Shown here: positions 23,348 through 32,745 of the stretch, piece by piece
Numbering within the stretch: position 1 is the first letter of the stretch
How the letters are laid out: each line of letters opens with the position of its first letter
The notes under the pieces: model-generated
What the model was told of the DNA's origin: nothing
The model's database searches: none
Seen by the model: only the letters and a program-made list of their open reading frames with translations
Translations under genes and position numbers: made by a program
Assembly: GCF_948472415.1 (NCBI RefSeq)
Contig: NZ_OX419519.1
Location: forward strand, 5,547,001-5,611,000
DNA: 64,000 bases
Source of the DNA: Kitasatospora fiedleri
GTDB lineage: Bacteria; Actinomycetota; Actinomycetes; Streptomycetales; Streptomycetaceae
Direction of reading: 5' to 3'

Positions 23348-25249
23348 GTGGCCCTGCTGACCCGCATTCGGGGACCGCGCGATCTCGATCGACTCACGCC
23401 CGCGCAGCTGACGGCGCTCGCCGAGGAGATCCGCGCCTTCCTGGTGGAGGAGGTCTCCAAGACCGGCGGCCACCTCGGCCCCAACCTCGGCGTGGTCGAG
23501 CTGACGCTCGCGATGCACCGGGTCTTCGACTCCCCGCGCGACCGCATCCTCTTCGACACCGGCCACCAGAGCTACGTCCACAAGCTGCTGACCGGCCGCC
23601 AGGACTTCTCCCGGCTCAAGATGAAGGGCGGCCTGTCCGGCTACCCCTCGCGGGCCGAGTCCGAGCACGACGTGATCGAGAACTCGCACGCCTCCACCGT
23701 CCTCGGCTACGCCGACGGCCTGGCCAAGGCCAACAAGATCCAGGGCCACAAGGACCGCCCCGTGGTCGCCGTGATCGGCGACGGCGCGCTCACCGGCGGC
23801 ATGGCCTGGGAGGCGCTCAACAACATCGCCGACAGCCGGGACCTGCCGGTCGTCATCGTCGTCAACGACAACGAGCGGTCCTACTCGCCGACCATCGGCG
23901 GCCTCGCCAACCACCTCTCCACGCTGCGCACCACCCGGGGCTACGAGCGCTTCCTGTCCTGGGGCAAGGACGCGCTGCAGCGCACCCCCGTGGTCGGCCA
24001 GGCGATGTTCGAGACCCTGCACGGCGCCAAGAAGGGCCTCAAGGACTTCATCGCCCCGCAGGGCATGTTCGAGGACCTCGGCCTCAAGTACATCGGCCCG
24101 ATCGACGGCCACGACCTGCAGGCCCTGGAGTCCGCCTTCACCAAGGCGCGCGGCTTCGGCGGCCCGGTCATCGTGCACTGCATCACCGAGAAGGGCCGCG
24201 GCTACCACGCCGCCGAGAACAACGACGAGGACCGCTTCCACGCGGTCGGCGTGATCCACCCCGACACCGGCCTGCCGGTGAAGACCGCCGGCAAGGACTG
24301 GACGTCCGTGTTCGGCGAGGAGATGGTCGCGCTCGGCCGCGAGCGCCGCGACATCGTGGCGATCACCGCCGCGATGCTGCACCCCGTCGGCCTGGCCCCG
24401 TTCGCCAAGGCGTACCCCGACCGGATCTTCGACGTCGGCATCGCCGAGCAGCACGCCGCGGTCTGCGCCGCCGGCCTGGCCACCAACGGCCTGCACCCGG
24501 TCGTCGCGGTCTACGCGACCTTCCTGAACCGGGCCTTCGACCAGGTGCTGATGGACGTCGCGCTGCACCGGCTGGGCGTCACCTTCGTGCTCGACCGGGC
24601 CGGCGTCACCGGCACCGACGGCGCCTCGCACAACGGCATGTGGGACATGTCGATCCTCCAGGTCGTCCCCGGCCTGCGGCTGGCCGCCCCGCGCGACGCC
24701 GAGCAGGTCCGGCTCCAGCTGCGCGAGGCCGTCGAGGTCACCGACGCCCCCACCGTGGTCCGCTACTCCAAGGGCAGCGTCGGCCCGTCGGTGCCCGCCG
24801 TCGGCCAGGTCGGCGGCATGGACGTGCTCCGGCGCCACGAGGGCGGCACCGCGGACGAGGCCGCCGACGTGCTGATCGTCTCGGTCGGCGCGATGGCCCC
24901 GGTCTGCCTGGAGGCCGCCGAGCTGCTCGCCGCCCGCGGCGTCACCAGCACCGTGGTCGACCCGCGCTGGGTCAAGCCGGTGGACGCCGCGCTGCCCGGC
25001 CTGGCCGCCCAGCACCGCCTGGTGGTCACCGTCGAGGACAACGGCCGGGCCGGCGGCGTCGGCTCGGCGATCGCCCAGGCGCTGCGCGACGCCGACGTGG
25101 ACGTCCCGCTGCGCGACTTCGGCATCCCGCAGCAGTTCCTCGACCACGCCTCGCGCGCCGAGATCATGGCGGAGATCGGGCTGACCGCCCCGGCGATCGC
25201 CGAGAAGATCGCGGCCCTGGTCGACGCCCGCTCCTTCGCCCGGAGCTGA
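23348..25249 (+). CDS. dxs: 1-deoxy-D-xylulose-5-phosphate synthase
   Basis: 633 residues. It condenses pyruvate and glyceraldehyde 3-phosphate in a thiamine-diphosphate-dependent reaction, the first step of the MEP isoprenoid pathway. Motifs: HQSYVHKLLTGR, the thiamine/Mg site GDGALTGGMAWEALNN with NDNERSYSPTIGG, the segment TEKGRGYHAAE, and the pyrimidine-domain GIAEQHAAVCAAGLA. GTG at 23348 is chosen because GAGGAGGAA lies directly upstream; the longer ATG at 23273 has no site. It stands alone after the xyl terminator. Actinobacteria often have more than one dxs copy, so this may not be the only one. Confidence 0.96.
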   Translation: MALLTRIRGPRDLDRLTPAQLTALAEEIRAFLVEEVSKTGGHLGPNLGVVELTLAMHRVFDSPRDRILFDTGHQSYVHKLLTGRQDFSRLKMKGGLSGYPSRAESEHDVIENSHASTVLGYADGLAKANKIQGHKDRPVVAVIGDGALTGGMAWEALNNIADSRDLPVVIVVNDNERSYSPTIGGLANHLSTLRTTRGYERFLSWGKDALQRTPVVGQAMFETLHGAKKGLKDFIAPQGMFEDLGLKYIGPIDGHDLQALESAFTKARGFGGPVIVHCITEKGRGYHAAENNDEDRFHAVGVIHPDTGLPVKTAGKDWTSVFGEEMVALGRERRDIVAITAAMLHPVGLAPFAKAYPDRIFDVGIAEQHAAVCAAGLATNGLHPVVAVYATFLNRAFDQVLMDVALHRLGVTFVLDRAGVTGTDGASHNGMWDMSILQVVPGLRLAAPRDAEQVRLQLREAVEVTDAPTVVRYSKGSVGPSVPAVGQVGGMDVLRRHEGGTADEAADVLIVSVGAMAPVCLEAAELLAARGVTSTVVDPRWVKPVDAALPGLAAQHRLVVTVEDNGRAGGVGSAIAQALRDADVDVPLRDFGIPQQFLDHASRAEIMAEIGLTAPAIAEKIAALVDARSFARS

Positions 25250-25404
25250 CCGCCCCGCCCGGGGCCGGCCGCCCCGCCGGGGCCGCCCGCAACCTCCGTG
25301 GACGCACCGCCCGGGAGCCGCAGCGCCGGCCCCCGGCGGTGCGGCTATTGTCGGACCGTCACACTCATTCCTGGACCGGCACTCCTCCGCCCGTTCGCGC
25401 CCGG

Positions 25405-25410
25405 TAGGTT
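25405..25410 (+). promoter_or_regulatory. -10 element of a probable leaderless promoter
   Basis: TAGGTT seven bases before the GTG start at 25418, with no clear ribosome site between. Spacing and form match leaderless actinobacterial genes. Confidence 0.5.
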
Positions 25411-25417
25411 GTCACCC

Positions 25418-26935
25418 GTGCCCCACACCGCCACGAGCCGTCCCCGCGCCCTCGCCGACCGCCTCCACGGGCACGTCCGGGCCGGGTACTGGACCAGACT
25501 GGTCCCGCTGCTCGCGGCCCTGGCCACCGTCACCCACCTGCCCTCCTTCCTCCGCCCCGTGTGGAGCCCCGACGAGGGCTACCTCGCCACCCAGGCCCGG
25601 ATGCTCGCCGACGGCGGCGTCCTCTACGACACCGTCGTCGACCGCAAGCCCCCGCTGCTGCCCTGGCTGTACGAAGCCTGCTTCGCGCTCTTCGGCTCCG
25701 TCTCGCTCTGGCCGCTGCGCCTGCTGGCGATCGGCGCCCACCTCGCCACCGCCGTCCTGCTCGCCTCCACCGCCCGCGGCCGCTGGGGCGACCGGGCCGG
25801 CCGCTACGCGGGCATCCTCTACCTGCTGGTCTCCATCGGGCTCTCCCCGGAGGACACCCAGGCCGCCACCTTCGAAGTCTTCATGCTGCCCGCCATGGTG
25901 CTCGCCTTCCGCTACGCGGAGCGCCGCCGCTGGCTGGCCGCCGGCATCGCCGTCGCGCTCTGCTCGCTCACCAAGCAGACCGGCGGCGCCGTCATGCTCC
26001 CCGTGCTCTGGATGCTGCTCCAGGACACCCGCCGCCGCGGCGTCCCCTGGCCGCCGGCCCTCGCCAAGATCGGCTTCGGCTTCGCCCTGCCGATAGCGCT
26101 GGTCGCCGCCATCCTCACCAAGCCCAAGGGCTTCCTGTTCTGGGTCGTCACCGGCTCCGGCGACTACGCCGTGCTCGGCTCCAACTGGCCCCAGATGATC
26201 GGCCGCGCCCTGGGCAACTCCGCGATCCTGCTGAGCGCCGGACTCGCCTTCCTGCTGCCCTACGCCCACCGCCTGTGGCTGCGCCGCCGGCGCCGCCCGG
26301 TCCCCGCCCGCGGCCCCGAGCGCGGCTCCACCGCCGACCTCTGGGTCTGGCTGCTCTCCTCCGTCGTCGCGGTCTCGGTCGGCTTCCACTTCTTCGGCCA
26401 CTACTACCTCCAGCTGATGCCCCCGCTGGTCCTGCTCGGCGTCGGCGCGGTCGCCACCTCCGCCGTCCCCTGGCGCCCCGTGGTCGCCTACTGCACCCTG
26501 GCCAGCACCGTCTTCTGGGGCCTCGCCGTCTTCTGGCCCGGCCAGCGCCTCACCCAGACCACCGAGGTCGCCACCGCCGTCGCCGCCCAGACCACCCCCA
26601 AGGACACCGTCCTGGTCTGGGGCATGCACCCCGAGCTCTACTGGCTCGCCGACCGCCGCCCCGCCAGCCGCTACCTCACCGCCGGCTTCCTCACCAACTT
26701 CAGCGGCGGCAAGGGCGGCGAGAAGGTCGGCGAGGAGTACTCCGTCTCCGACGCCTGGCAGACCTTCGACCACGAGATCTCCGCCAACGGCCTCCCCGAG
26801 GTCTTCGTCGACGACTCCGGCACCGCCCCCTACCAGCCCGACAAGGTCCCCCGGATCGCCAGCCTGCTCGACACCTACTACGAGGTCGTCGGCGTCACCG
26901 GCGACACGGTGATCTACCGCCTCAAGAAGAGGTAG
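25418..26935 (+). CDS. Polytopic membrane glycosyltransferase (GT-C, ArnT/GT39-like)
   Basis: 505 residues with about 9-11 hydrophobic segments. The first extracytoplasmic loop carries WSPDEGYLATQARMLADGG and VVDRKPPLLPWLYEAC, the acidic D-E plus KPP pattern of GT-C enzymes that use polyprenyl-phosphate sugars (ArnT/PMT superfamily). The soluble C-terminal region (DTVLVWGMHPELYWLADRRPASRY) is also typical. It probably moves a sugar from a lipid carrier to an envelope lipid, glycan or protein; the acceptor is unknown. GTG at 25418 lacks a Shine-Dalgarno site but has a -10 at leaderless distance. No glycan cluster is adjacent. Confidence 0.82.
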   Translation: MPHTATSRPRALADRLHGHVRAGYWTRLVPLLAALATVTHLPSFLRPVWSPDEGYLATQARMLADGGVLYDTVVDRKPPLLPWLYEACFALFGSVSLWPLRLLAIGAHLATAVLLASTARGRWGDRAGRYAGILYLLVSIGLSPEDTQAATFEVFMLPAMVLAFRYAERRRWLAAGIAVALCSLTKQTGGAVMLPVLWMLLQDTRRRGVPWPPALAKIGFGFALPIALVAAILTKPKGFLFWVVTGSGDYAVLGSNWPQMIGRALGNSAILLSAGLAFLLPYAHRLWLRRRRRPVPARGPERGSTADLWVWLLSSVVAVSVGFHFFGHYYLQLMPPLVLLGVGAVATSAVPWRPVVAYCTLASTVFWGLAVFWPGQRLTQTTEVATAVAAQTTPKDTVLVWGMHPELYWLADRRPASRYLTAGFLTNFSGGKGGEKVGEEYSVSDAWQTFDHEISANGLPEVFVDDSGTAPYQPDKVPRIASLLDTYYEVVGVTGDTVIYRLKKR

Positions 26936-27004
26936 CGGCCCCCGCCGACGGGCTCCGCCGGAGGCCCGGAGGCCCGGCTGCTCCGGGCGGACGGCGGAGC
27001 CCGC

Positions 27005-27589
27005 TCAGCCGGTCCACCCAGTCAGCGCGGCGATCAGCGGTTCCGGCCGGAAGGCCGGGTGCGGCGGCTCCGGGCAGCCGGGCAGCTCCACCGCGCCGGG
27101 GACCAGGGCCAGCAGCGCGTCCGCCGTGCGGCGCCGGTGGACGGGGTTCTCCGGGGCCGCGGGCAGGACCGCCACCGGCAGCCGCAGCCCGGCCAGTTCC
27201 GCGTCGGTGACACCGCGCAGCACCCCGCCGGCCAGCAGCCCGGCCGCCTCCGGCACGGCCGCCCGGATCAGTGCGTCCAGCCGTTCGTCGCCCGCCGTGG
27301 CCGGCCAGGCCAGGACCAGGGACCGGACCCGTCCGGGGGCCGCCAGGGCCAGCCGGAGGGCCGCCGAGCAGCCGTTGGAGCCCGCGACCAGGACGACCGG
27401 CGGCCCGTCCGGCAGCGCCGCCGCCAGGTGCTCCGCCTCGGCCGCCCAGCTCCCGGCCCGCATCGCCCGGTCGGGCGCGAGCACGTCGGCCCCCGCCGCC
27501 CGCAGCCCCGCCGTCACCCCGGGCCGGTCCCAGAACACCGCAGCGTCCACCGGCTCGTCCCACAGCCCGCCGTGCACCAGCACGAGCAC
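27005..27589 (-). CDS. Small alpha/beta-fold hydrolase
   Basis: 194 residues. The fold is seen from VLVLVHGGLWDEP (first strand and oxyanion HGG), ADVLAPDRAM, the nucleophile elbow VVLVAGSNGCSAALRLAL with Ser in A-G-S-N-G, and a late strand LRLPVAVLPAAPENPVHRR. The Gly normally two before the nucleophile Ser is Ala here. The final His is probably in PPHPAF. GTG at 27589 is used because GAGGGG lies upstream. It is convergent with the GT-C gene and downstream of the fadAB terminator. Substrate unknown. Confidence 0.75.
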   Translation of the reverse strand: MLVLVHGGLWDEPVDAAVFWDRPGVTAGLRAAGADVLAPDRAMRAGSWAAEAEHLAAALPDGPPVVLVAGSNGCSAALRLALAAPGRVRSLVLAWPATAGDERLDALIRAAVPEAAGLLAGGVLRGVTDAELAGLRLPVAVLPAAPENPVHRRRTADALLALVPGAVELPGCPEPPHPAFRPEPLIAALTGWTG

Positions 27590-27630
27590 GCCCGCACCCC
27601 CTCGTCGCGTGAAAGAGCGGCAGCGTAGCA

Positions 27631-27681
27631 ACGCCGCCGGGCGGCACCCCGTCCCGAAGGAGGGGTGCCGCCCGGCGGCGT
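27631..27681 (-). terminator. Terminator of the fadAB operon
   Basis: Perfect 20-bp inverted repeat, arms 27631-27650 and 27662-27681, 11-base loop, 15 bases after the fadB stop. Confidence 0.85.
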
Positions 27682-27696
27682 GGTGTCGAGGCTGCG

Positions 27697-29823
27697 TCAG
27701 GCGGGGACCGAAGCCAGGCCCGGGGCCAGGAACTTCTTGCCGTTGACGCGCTCGGAGACGCCCTCGCGGTCGAGGTACGGGGTGATGCCGCCGAGGTGGA
27801 ACGGCCAGCCGGCGCCGGTGATCATACAGAGGTCGATGTCCTGGGCCTCGCCGACCACGCCCTCGTCCAGCATCAGGCCGATCTCCTGGGCGACGGCCTC
27901 CAGCGCGCGGGCGCGCACCTGCTCCTCGGTGAGGACGGTGTCGCCGAAGGAGAGCAGCGCCAGCACCTCGGGGTCGAGGACCTGCGCGCCGTCCTGCCAG
28001 ACGTAGAAGCCGCGCTTGCCGGCCTCGACCACCTTGCCGAGGTTCGCCGAGACGGAGAACCGGTCCGGGAACGCGCCGTGCAGGGTCTCGGAGACGTGCA
28101 GGGCGATCGCGGGGCCGACCAGTTCGAGCAGGGCGATCGGGGACATCGGCAGGCCGAGCGGCTTCACCGCGGCCTCGACGGTCTCGAACGGGGTGCCCTC
28201 GTCGATGATGTTCTGGATCTCGCCCATGAAGCGGGTCAGGATGCGGTTGACCACGAACGCCGGGGCGTCCTTGGTGAGCACCGCGGTCTTCTTCAGCTTC
28301 CGGGCGACCCCGAACGCGGTGGCCAGCGAGGCGTCGTCGGTCCGCTCGGCCCGGACGATCTCCAGCAGCGGGAGGATCGCGACCGGGTTGAAGAAGTGGA
28401 AGCCGACCACGCGCTCCGGGTGCTGGAGCTTGGAGGCCATCTCGGTGACCGAGAGCGAGGAGGTGTTGGTGGCCAGCACGGTGGTCGGCGAGACCACCGC
28501 CTCCAGCTCCGCGAACACCTTCTGCTTGACGCCCATCTCCTCGAACACGGCCTCGATCACGAAGTCCGCGTCGCCGAACGCGACGGCCTTGTCGAGGTGG
28601 CCGGAGACCAGGCCCTTGAGCTTGTTGGCCTTGTCCTTGCCGATCCGGCCCTTCTCCAGCAGCTTGTCGACCTCGGCGTGGACGTAGCCCACGCCCTTGT
28701 CGATCCGCGCCTGGTCGATGTCGGTGAGCACCACCGGCACCTCCAGCCGGCGCGCGAACAGCAGCGCCAGCTGGGAGGCCATCAGGCCGGCGCCGACCAC
28801 GCCGACCTTGGTGACCGGGCGGGCCAGCGACTTGTCCGGCGCGCCGAACGGCCGCTTGGCGCGGCGCTGCACCAGGTTGAAGGCGTACAGCCCGGCGCGC
28901 AGCTCGCCGCTCATGATCAGGTCGGCGAGCGCGGCGTCCTCCGCGTCGAAGCCGGCCTGCAGGTCGCCGTCCTTGACCTGCTGGATGATGTCCAGCGCCT
29001 TGTACGCGGCCGGGGCGGCCCCGTGCACCTTGGCGTCGGCGACCCAGCGGCCCCACAGCACGGCGTCGTCCCACGCCTTGCCGCGGTCGAACTCCTCGCG
29101 CTCGACGACCACGTCGCCCTTGAGCACCTTGGCGGTCCACAGCAGCGACTGCTCCAGGAAGTCGGCCGGCTCGAAGATCGCGTCCGCGATGCCGAGCTCG
29201 AACACCTCCTTGCCCTTGAGCTGCTTGTTCTGCGCCATCGAGTTCTCGATGATGACCTTGACCGCCTTGGCGGGGCCGATCAGGTTCGGCAGCAGGGTGC
29301 AGCCGCCCCAGCCGGGCACCAGGCCGAGGAAGACCTCGGGCAGCGAGAACGCCGGGACGCCCGCGCTGACGGTCCGGTAGCCGCAGTGCAGGCCGACCTC
29401 GACGCCGCCGCCCATCGCCGCGCCGTTGTAGTAGGCGAAGGACGGGACGGGCAGCGCGGCGATCCGCTTGAAGACGTCGTGGCCGCCCTTGCCGATGGCC
29501 AGCGCGTCGGAGTGCTCGGTGAGGATCTCGACGCCCTTGAGGTCGGCGCCGACCGCGAAGATGAACGGCTTGCCGGTGATCGCGACCGCGACCACCTCGC
29601 CCGCGGCGGCCTCCGCCTCGACCTGGTCCAGCGCCGCGGAGAGCTTGGCCAGCGAGCCCGGGCCGAAGGTGGTCGGCTTGGTGTGGTCGAAGCCGTTGTC
29701 CAGGGTGATCAGGGCCAGCTTGCCGGCCTGCAGCGGCAGGTCCAGGTGGCGCACGTGCGCGGTGGTGACGACCTCGCCGGGGAACAGTTCGGCGGCGCGC
29801 TGCAGCAGTTCAGTGGTGCTCAT
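27697..29823 (-). CDS. fadB: Fatty-acid oxidation multifunctional protein (enoyl-CoA hydratase / 3-hydroxyacyl-CoA dehydrogenase)
   Basis: 708 residues. The N-terminal crotonase domain (about 1-300) has the oxyanion segments FAVGADLKG and YNGAAMGGGVEVGLHC with the catalytic Glu region FSLPEVFLGLVPGWGG. The Rossmann domain starts VGVVGAGLMASQLAL (about 345) and carries ATNTSSLSVTEMA and VVGFHFFNPVAILPLLEIV with the dehydrogenase His. The C-terminal domain contains KDAPAFVVNRILTRF. The two activities hydrate and then oxidise acyl-CoA in beta-oxidation. ATG at 29823 is preferred; a GTG two codons earlier overlaps the thiolase stop. It is coupled to fadA, with which it should form the trifunctional complex. 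Confidence 0.95.
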   Translation of the reverse strand: MSTTELLQRAAELFPGEVVTTAHVRHLDLPLQAGKLALITLDNGFDHTKPTTFGPGSLAKLSAALDQVEAEAAAGEVVAVAITGKPFIFAVGADLKGVEILTEHSDALAIGKGGHDVFKRIAALPVPSFAYYNGAAMGGGVEVGLHCGYRTVSAGVPAFSLPEVFLGLVPGWGGCTLLPNLIGPAKAVKVIIENSMAQNKQLKGKEVFELGIADAIFEPADFLEQSLLWTAKVLKGDVVVEREEFDRGKAWDDAVLWGRWVADAKVHGAAPAAYKALDIIQQVKDGDLQAGFDAEDAALADLIMSGELRAGLYAFNLVQRRAKRPFGAPDKSLARPVTKVGVVGAGLMASQLALLFARRLEVPVVLTDIDQARIDKGVGYVHAEVDKLLEKGRIGKDKANKLKGLVSGHLDKAVAFGDADFVIEAVFEEMGVKQKVFAELEAVVSPTTVLATNTSSLSVTEMASKLQHPERVVGFHFFNPVAILPLLEIVRAERTDDASLATAFGVARKLKKTAVLTKDAPAFVVNRILTRFMGEIQNIIDEGTPFETVEAAVKPLGLPMSPIALLELVGPAIALHVSETLHGAFPDRFSVSANLGKVVEAGKRGFYVWQDGAQVLDPEVLALLSFGDTVLTEEQVRARALEAVAQEIGLMLDEGVVGEAQDIDLCMITGAGWPFHLGGITPYLDREGVSERVNGKKFLAPGLASVPA

Positions 29824-29825
29824 GG

Positions 29826-31043
29826 TCACTTACCACCCTCGAAGTGGGGGTTCTCCCAGATGACGGTGCCGCCCATGCCGAAGCCGATGCACATGGTGGT
29901 GAGGCCGTAGCGGACGTCCGGACGCTGCTCGAAGCGGCGGGCCAGCTGGGTCATCAGGCGCACGCCCGAGGAGGCCAGCGGGTGGCCGAACGCGATCGCG
30001 CCGCCGTACGGGTTGACCCGCTCGTCGTCGTCCGCGATGCCGTAGTGGTCCAGGAAGGCCAGCACCTGCACGGCGAACGCCTCGTTGACCTCGAACGCGC
30101 CGATGTCCTCGATGGTCAGGCCGGCCTTGGCCAGCGCCTTCTCGGTCGCCGGGACGGGGCCGATGCCCATCACCTCGGGCTCGACGCCCGCGAAGGCGTA
30201 GCTCACCAGGCGCATCTTGACCGGCAGGCCCAGTTCGCGGGCCACGTCCTCGGCGGCCAGCAGCGAGGCGGTGGCGCCGTCGTTCAGGCCGGCCGCGTTG
30301 CCCGCGGTGATGTTGCCGTGCGGGCGGAACGGGGTCTTCAGGCCGGCCAGCGACTCCAGCGTGGTGCCCGGGCGCATCGGCTCGTCCACCGTGGCCAGGC
30401 CCCAACCGGTCTCGCCGATCTCGGGGTTGGTGTTGCGGATCGCGATCGGCACCAGGTCCGGCTGGATGTCGCCGTTGGCGTACGCCTTCGCGGCCTTCTC
30501 CTGCGAGCGCACCGCGTACGCGTCGCAGCGCTCCTTGGTGAGGTGCGGGAAGCGGTCGTGCAGGTTCTCCGCCGTCATGCCCATGAACAGGGCGGACTCG
30601 TCGACCAGCTTCTCCGAGACGAACCGCGGGTTCGGGTCCACGCCCTCGCCCATCGGGTGCCGCCCCATGTGCTCGACGCCGCCGGCCACCACGACGTCGT
30701 AGGCGCCGAAGGCGATGCCGCCCGCGGTGGTGGTGACGGCCGTCATCGCGCCGGCGCACATCCGGTCGATCGCGTAGCCCGGCACGGACTTCGGCAGGCC
30801 GGAGAGGAGCGCGGCGGTGCGGCCGATGGTCAGGCCCTGGTCACCGATCTGGGTGGTCGCGGCGACGGCGACCTCGTCGATCCGCTCGACGGGCAGGCTC
30901 GGGTTGCGGCGCACCAGTTCACGGATGCACTTGACGACCAGGTCGTCGGCGCGGGTCTCGTGGTAGATGCCCTTCGGGCCGGCCTTGCCGAACGGGGTGC
31001 GGACGCCGTCGACGAAGACGACGTCCCTCGCGGTACGAGGCAC
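29826..31043 (-). CDS. fadA: Acetyl-CoA C-acyltransferase (3-ketoacyl-CoA thiolase)
   Basis: 405 residues. It releases acetyl-CoA from 3-ketoacyl-CoA, the last step of beta-oxidation. The acylated Cys is in IDRMCAGAMTAV, the base Cys in TTMCIGFGMGG, the His in GGAIAFGHPLASSG and the NEAF motif in FEVNEAFAVQ. GTG at 31043 has GGAGGAG eight bases upstream. First gene of the fadAB operon; a promoter with an embedded imperfect palindrome lies about 70 bases upstream, suggesting control by a fatty-acid-responsive repressor. Confidence 0.95.
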   Translation of the reverse strand: MPRTARDVVFVDGVRTPFGKAGPKGIYHETRADDLVVKCIRELVRRNPSLPVERIDEVAVAATTQIGDQGLTIGRTAALLSGLPKSVPGYAIDRMCAGAMTAVTTTAGGIAFGAYDVVVAGGVEHMGRHPMGEGVDPNPRFVSEKLVDESALFMGMTAENLHDRFPHLTKERCDAYAVRSQEKAAKAYANGDIQPDLVPIAIRNTNPEIGETGWGLATVDEPMRPGTTLESLAGLKTPFRPHGNITAGNAAGLNDGATASLLAAEDVARELGLPVKMRLVSYAFAGVEPEVMGIGPVPATEKALAKAGLTIEDIGAFEVNEAFAVQVLAFLDHYGIADDDERVNPYGGAIAFGHPLASSGVRLMTQLARRFEQRPDVRYGLTTMCIGFGMGGTVIWENPHFEGGK

Positions 31044-31108
31044 GGGGGCTCTCCTCCCAGGGGGACATGACGATGAGCGCGCCCAGGATCGGCGCTGCTG
31101 CGCCCACC

Positions 31109-31138
31109 AATCTACCCACGAGTAACAACGCCCGGCAA
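31109..31138 (-). promoter_or_regulatory. fadAB promoter with embedded operator-like palindrome
   Basis: On the minus strand TTGCCG (31138-31133) and TAGATT (31114-31109) are 18 bases apart. Between and overlapping them is TACCCACGAGTA (31113-31124), an imperfect TAC...GTA palindrome of the type found at repressors of actinobacterial fatty-acid degradation genes. Confidence 0.5.
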
Positions 31139-31216
31139 GGACCGTGAGGGCGGTCACGCCGCCCCGCCCCTCCCCGCCGCCGGTCCCCCGCCCCGGCGGG
31201 GGTCCGGGGACCGGCC

Positions 31217-32454
31217 TCAGCCCTCCGCCGCAGCCCGGAACGCCTGCGCCAGGGCCGGGGCGACCAGCTCGGTCTGCCAGGCGCGGGCACCCAGGGCGCG
31301 CAGCGCGTCGGCGACCGCGTCGGCGTCCGGCCGGGCCGGCGGCTCCCAGGAGACCCGGCGGACCAGGTCGGGGGTGATCAGGTTCTCCGCGGGCAGGTGG
31401 TGCTGCTCGGCCAGCGCGGTGACGGCGGCCCGGGCGCCGCTGAGCCGGGCTGCGGCGACCGGGTCCTTCTCGGCCCAGGCGCGCGGCGGCGGCGGCCCGT
31501 CGTGCGGGGCGGTCGCGGGCGGCAGCGCGGACTCCGGGATCTCGCGGGCGCGCTCGATCGCGGCCAGCCACTGCTCCAGCTGGCGGCGGTTGATCCGCGG
31601 CCCGAAGCCCTGGACGGCGATCAGCGCGGGCGCGTTGGCCGGCATGGCCAGCGCGGCGTTCACGATCGCGGCGTCGGCCAGCACCCGGCCGGGGGAGACG
31701 TCCCGCTCGCGGGCGATCCGGTCCCGGGTGAGCCACATCTCGCGGACGGCGGCCAGCTGCCGGCGGCGGCGGACCTTGTGCAGCTGGGAGGTGCGGCGCC
31801 ACGGGTCGACCCGGGGGCCGGCGGGGGCGCGGCGGCCAGGGCGGCGAACTCCTGGTGGGCCCAGCCGAGTTTGCCCTGCTGCTCCAGCTCGGCCTCCAGC
31901 GCGTCCCGCAGGTCGACCAGCACCTCGACGTCCAGCGCCGCGTAGCGCAGCCAGGGTTCGGGCAGCGGGCGGGTGGACCAGTCGACCGCCGAGTGCTCCT
32001 TGGCCAGCGAGAGGCCCAGCACGTTCTCGGTCATCGGGCCCAGGCCGACCCGGGGGAACCCGGCGAGGCGGCCGGCCAGCTCGGTGTCGAACAGCAGGCC
32101 CGGGTGCATGCCCACCTCGAACAGGCAGGGCAGGTCCTGGGTGGCGGCGTGCACGACCCACTCGGTGTCGGCGAGCGCGGCGTTCAGGCCGGTCAGGTCG
32201 GGGCAGGCGATCGGATCGATCAGCGCGGTGCCCGCGCCCTCGCGGCGCAGCTGGATCAGGTAGGCGCGCTGGCCGTAGCGGTAGCCGGAGGCGCGCTCGG
32301 CGTCGACGGCCACCGGGCCGGTGCCGCGGCGGAAGCCCTCGACGACGGCGGCGAGGGCCGCTTCGTCCGCCACCACCGGTGGGAGTCCGTCCCTGGGCTC
32401 GAGGAGCGGTACCGGGGCGGTCTCTTCGGGGATGGAGGCTACGGCGTCGGTCAC
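31217..32454 (-). CDS. RNase D-like 3'-5' exonuclease, with an apparent one-base frameshift
   Basis: A DEDD-family exonuclease for RNA 3'-end trimming. The exonuclease domain shows VAVDAERASGYRYGQRAYLIQL (first D-x-E), the second Asp in HAATQDLPCL and the YxxxD motif in LRYAALDVEVLVDL. The HRDC domain (RRRQLAAVREMWLTRDRIARE ... PALIAVQGFG) is in a different frame: the first part runs to FAALAAAPPPAPG and the second begins RVDPWRRTSQ. One added G in the GGGGG run at about 31813-31817 gives a normal 412-residue protein. GTG at 32454 is the likely start. Confidence 0.85.
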
Positions 32455-32695
32455 CCCCCAAGGGTACGTCGTGTGTCGCCGCCGGGAGTGTTGTCTGACT
32501 GGTCGGACCATGTTCTGACATATGCCAGCCGGGGAGGGCGGGCCGCCGCCGGGCCGCCCGGTCCCGGTGCGGCGGGGTGCCCGCCGGACGTTCGCGGCGC
32601 GGCGCGGGGGCCGCTGACGGGCTGTCACGCCAGGGCGTACGGGGGAGCGGCGGGAAGCGGCAGCGAGGCGGCAGGGAAGCAGCAGGGCGAACGGC

Positions 32696-32728
32696 GGCGG
32701 CCCGGAGGAAACGTTCCTCCGGGCCGCC
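32696..32728 (-). terminator. Hairpin terminator of the LuxR-type regulator gene
   Basis: Perfect 15-bp arms (32696-32710 and 32714-32728) with a 3-base loop, 17 bases beyond the regulator stop. Confidence 0.85.
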
Positions 32729-32745
32729 ACCAGGGACGATGTGGG

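Noticed and set aside
21857..25147. Long minus-strand frame opposite xylH and dxs
   Set aside because: Shadow of the two plus-strand genes; its composition (Asp/Gly/His/Gln/Arg-rich, no hydrophobic core) is not protein-like.
29824..29829. GTG at 29829 as the fadB start
   Set aside because: Possible, and it overlaps the thiolase stop, but the ATG two codons later gives the usual MSTTELL start of the family; kept as an alternative.
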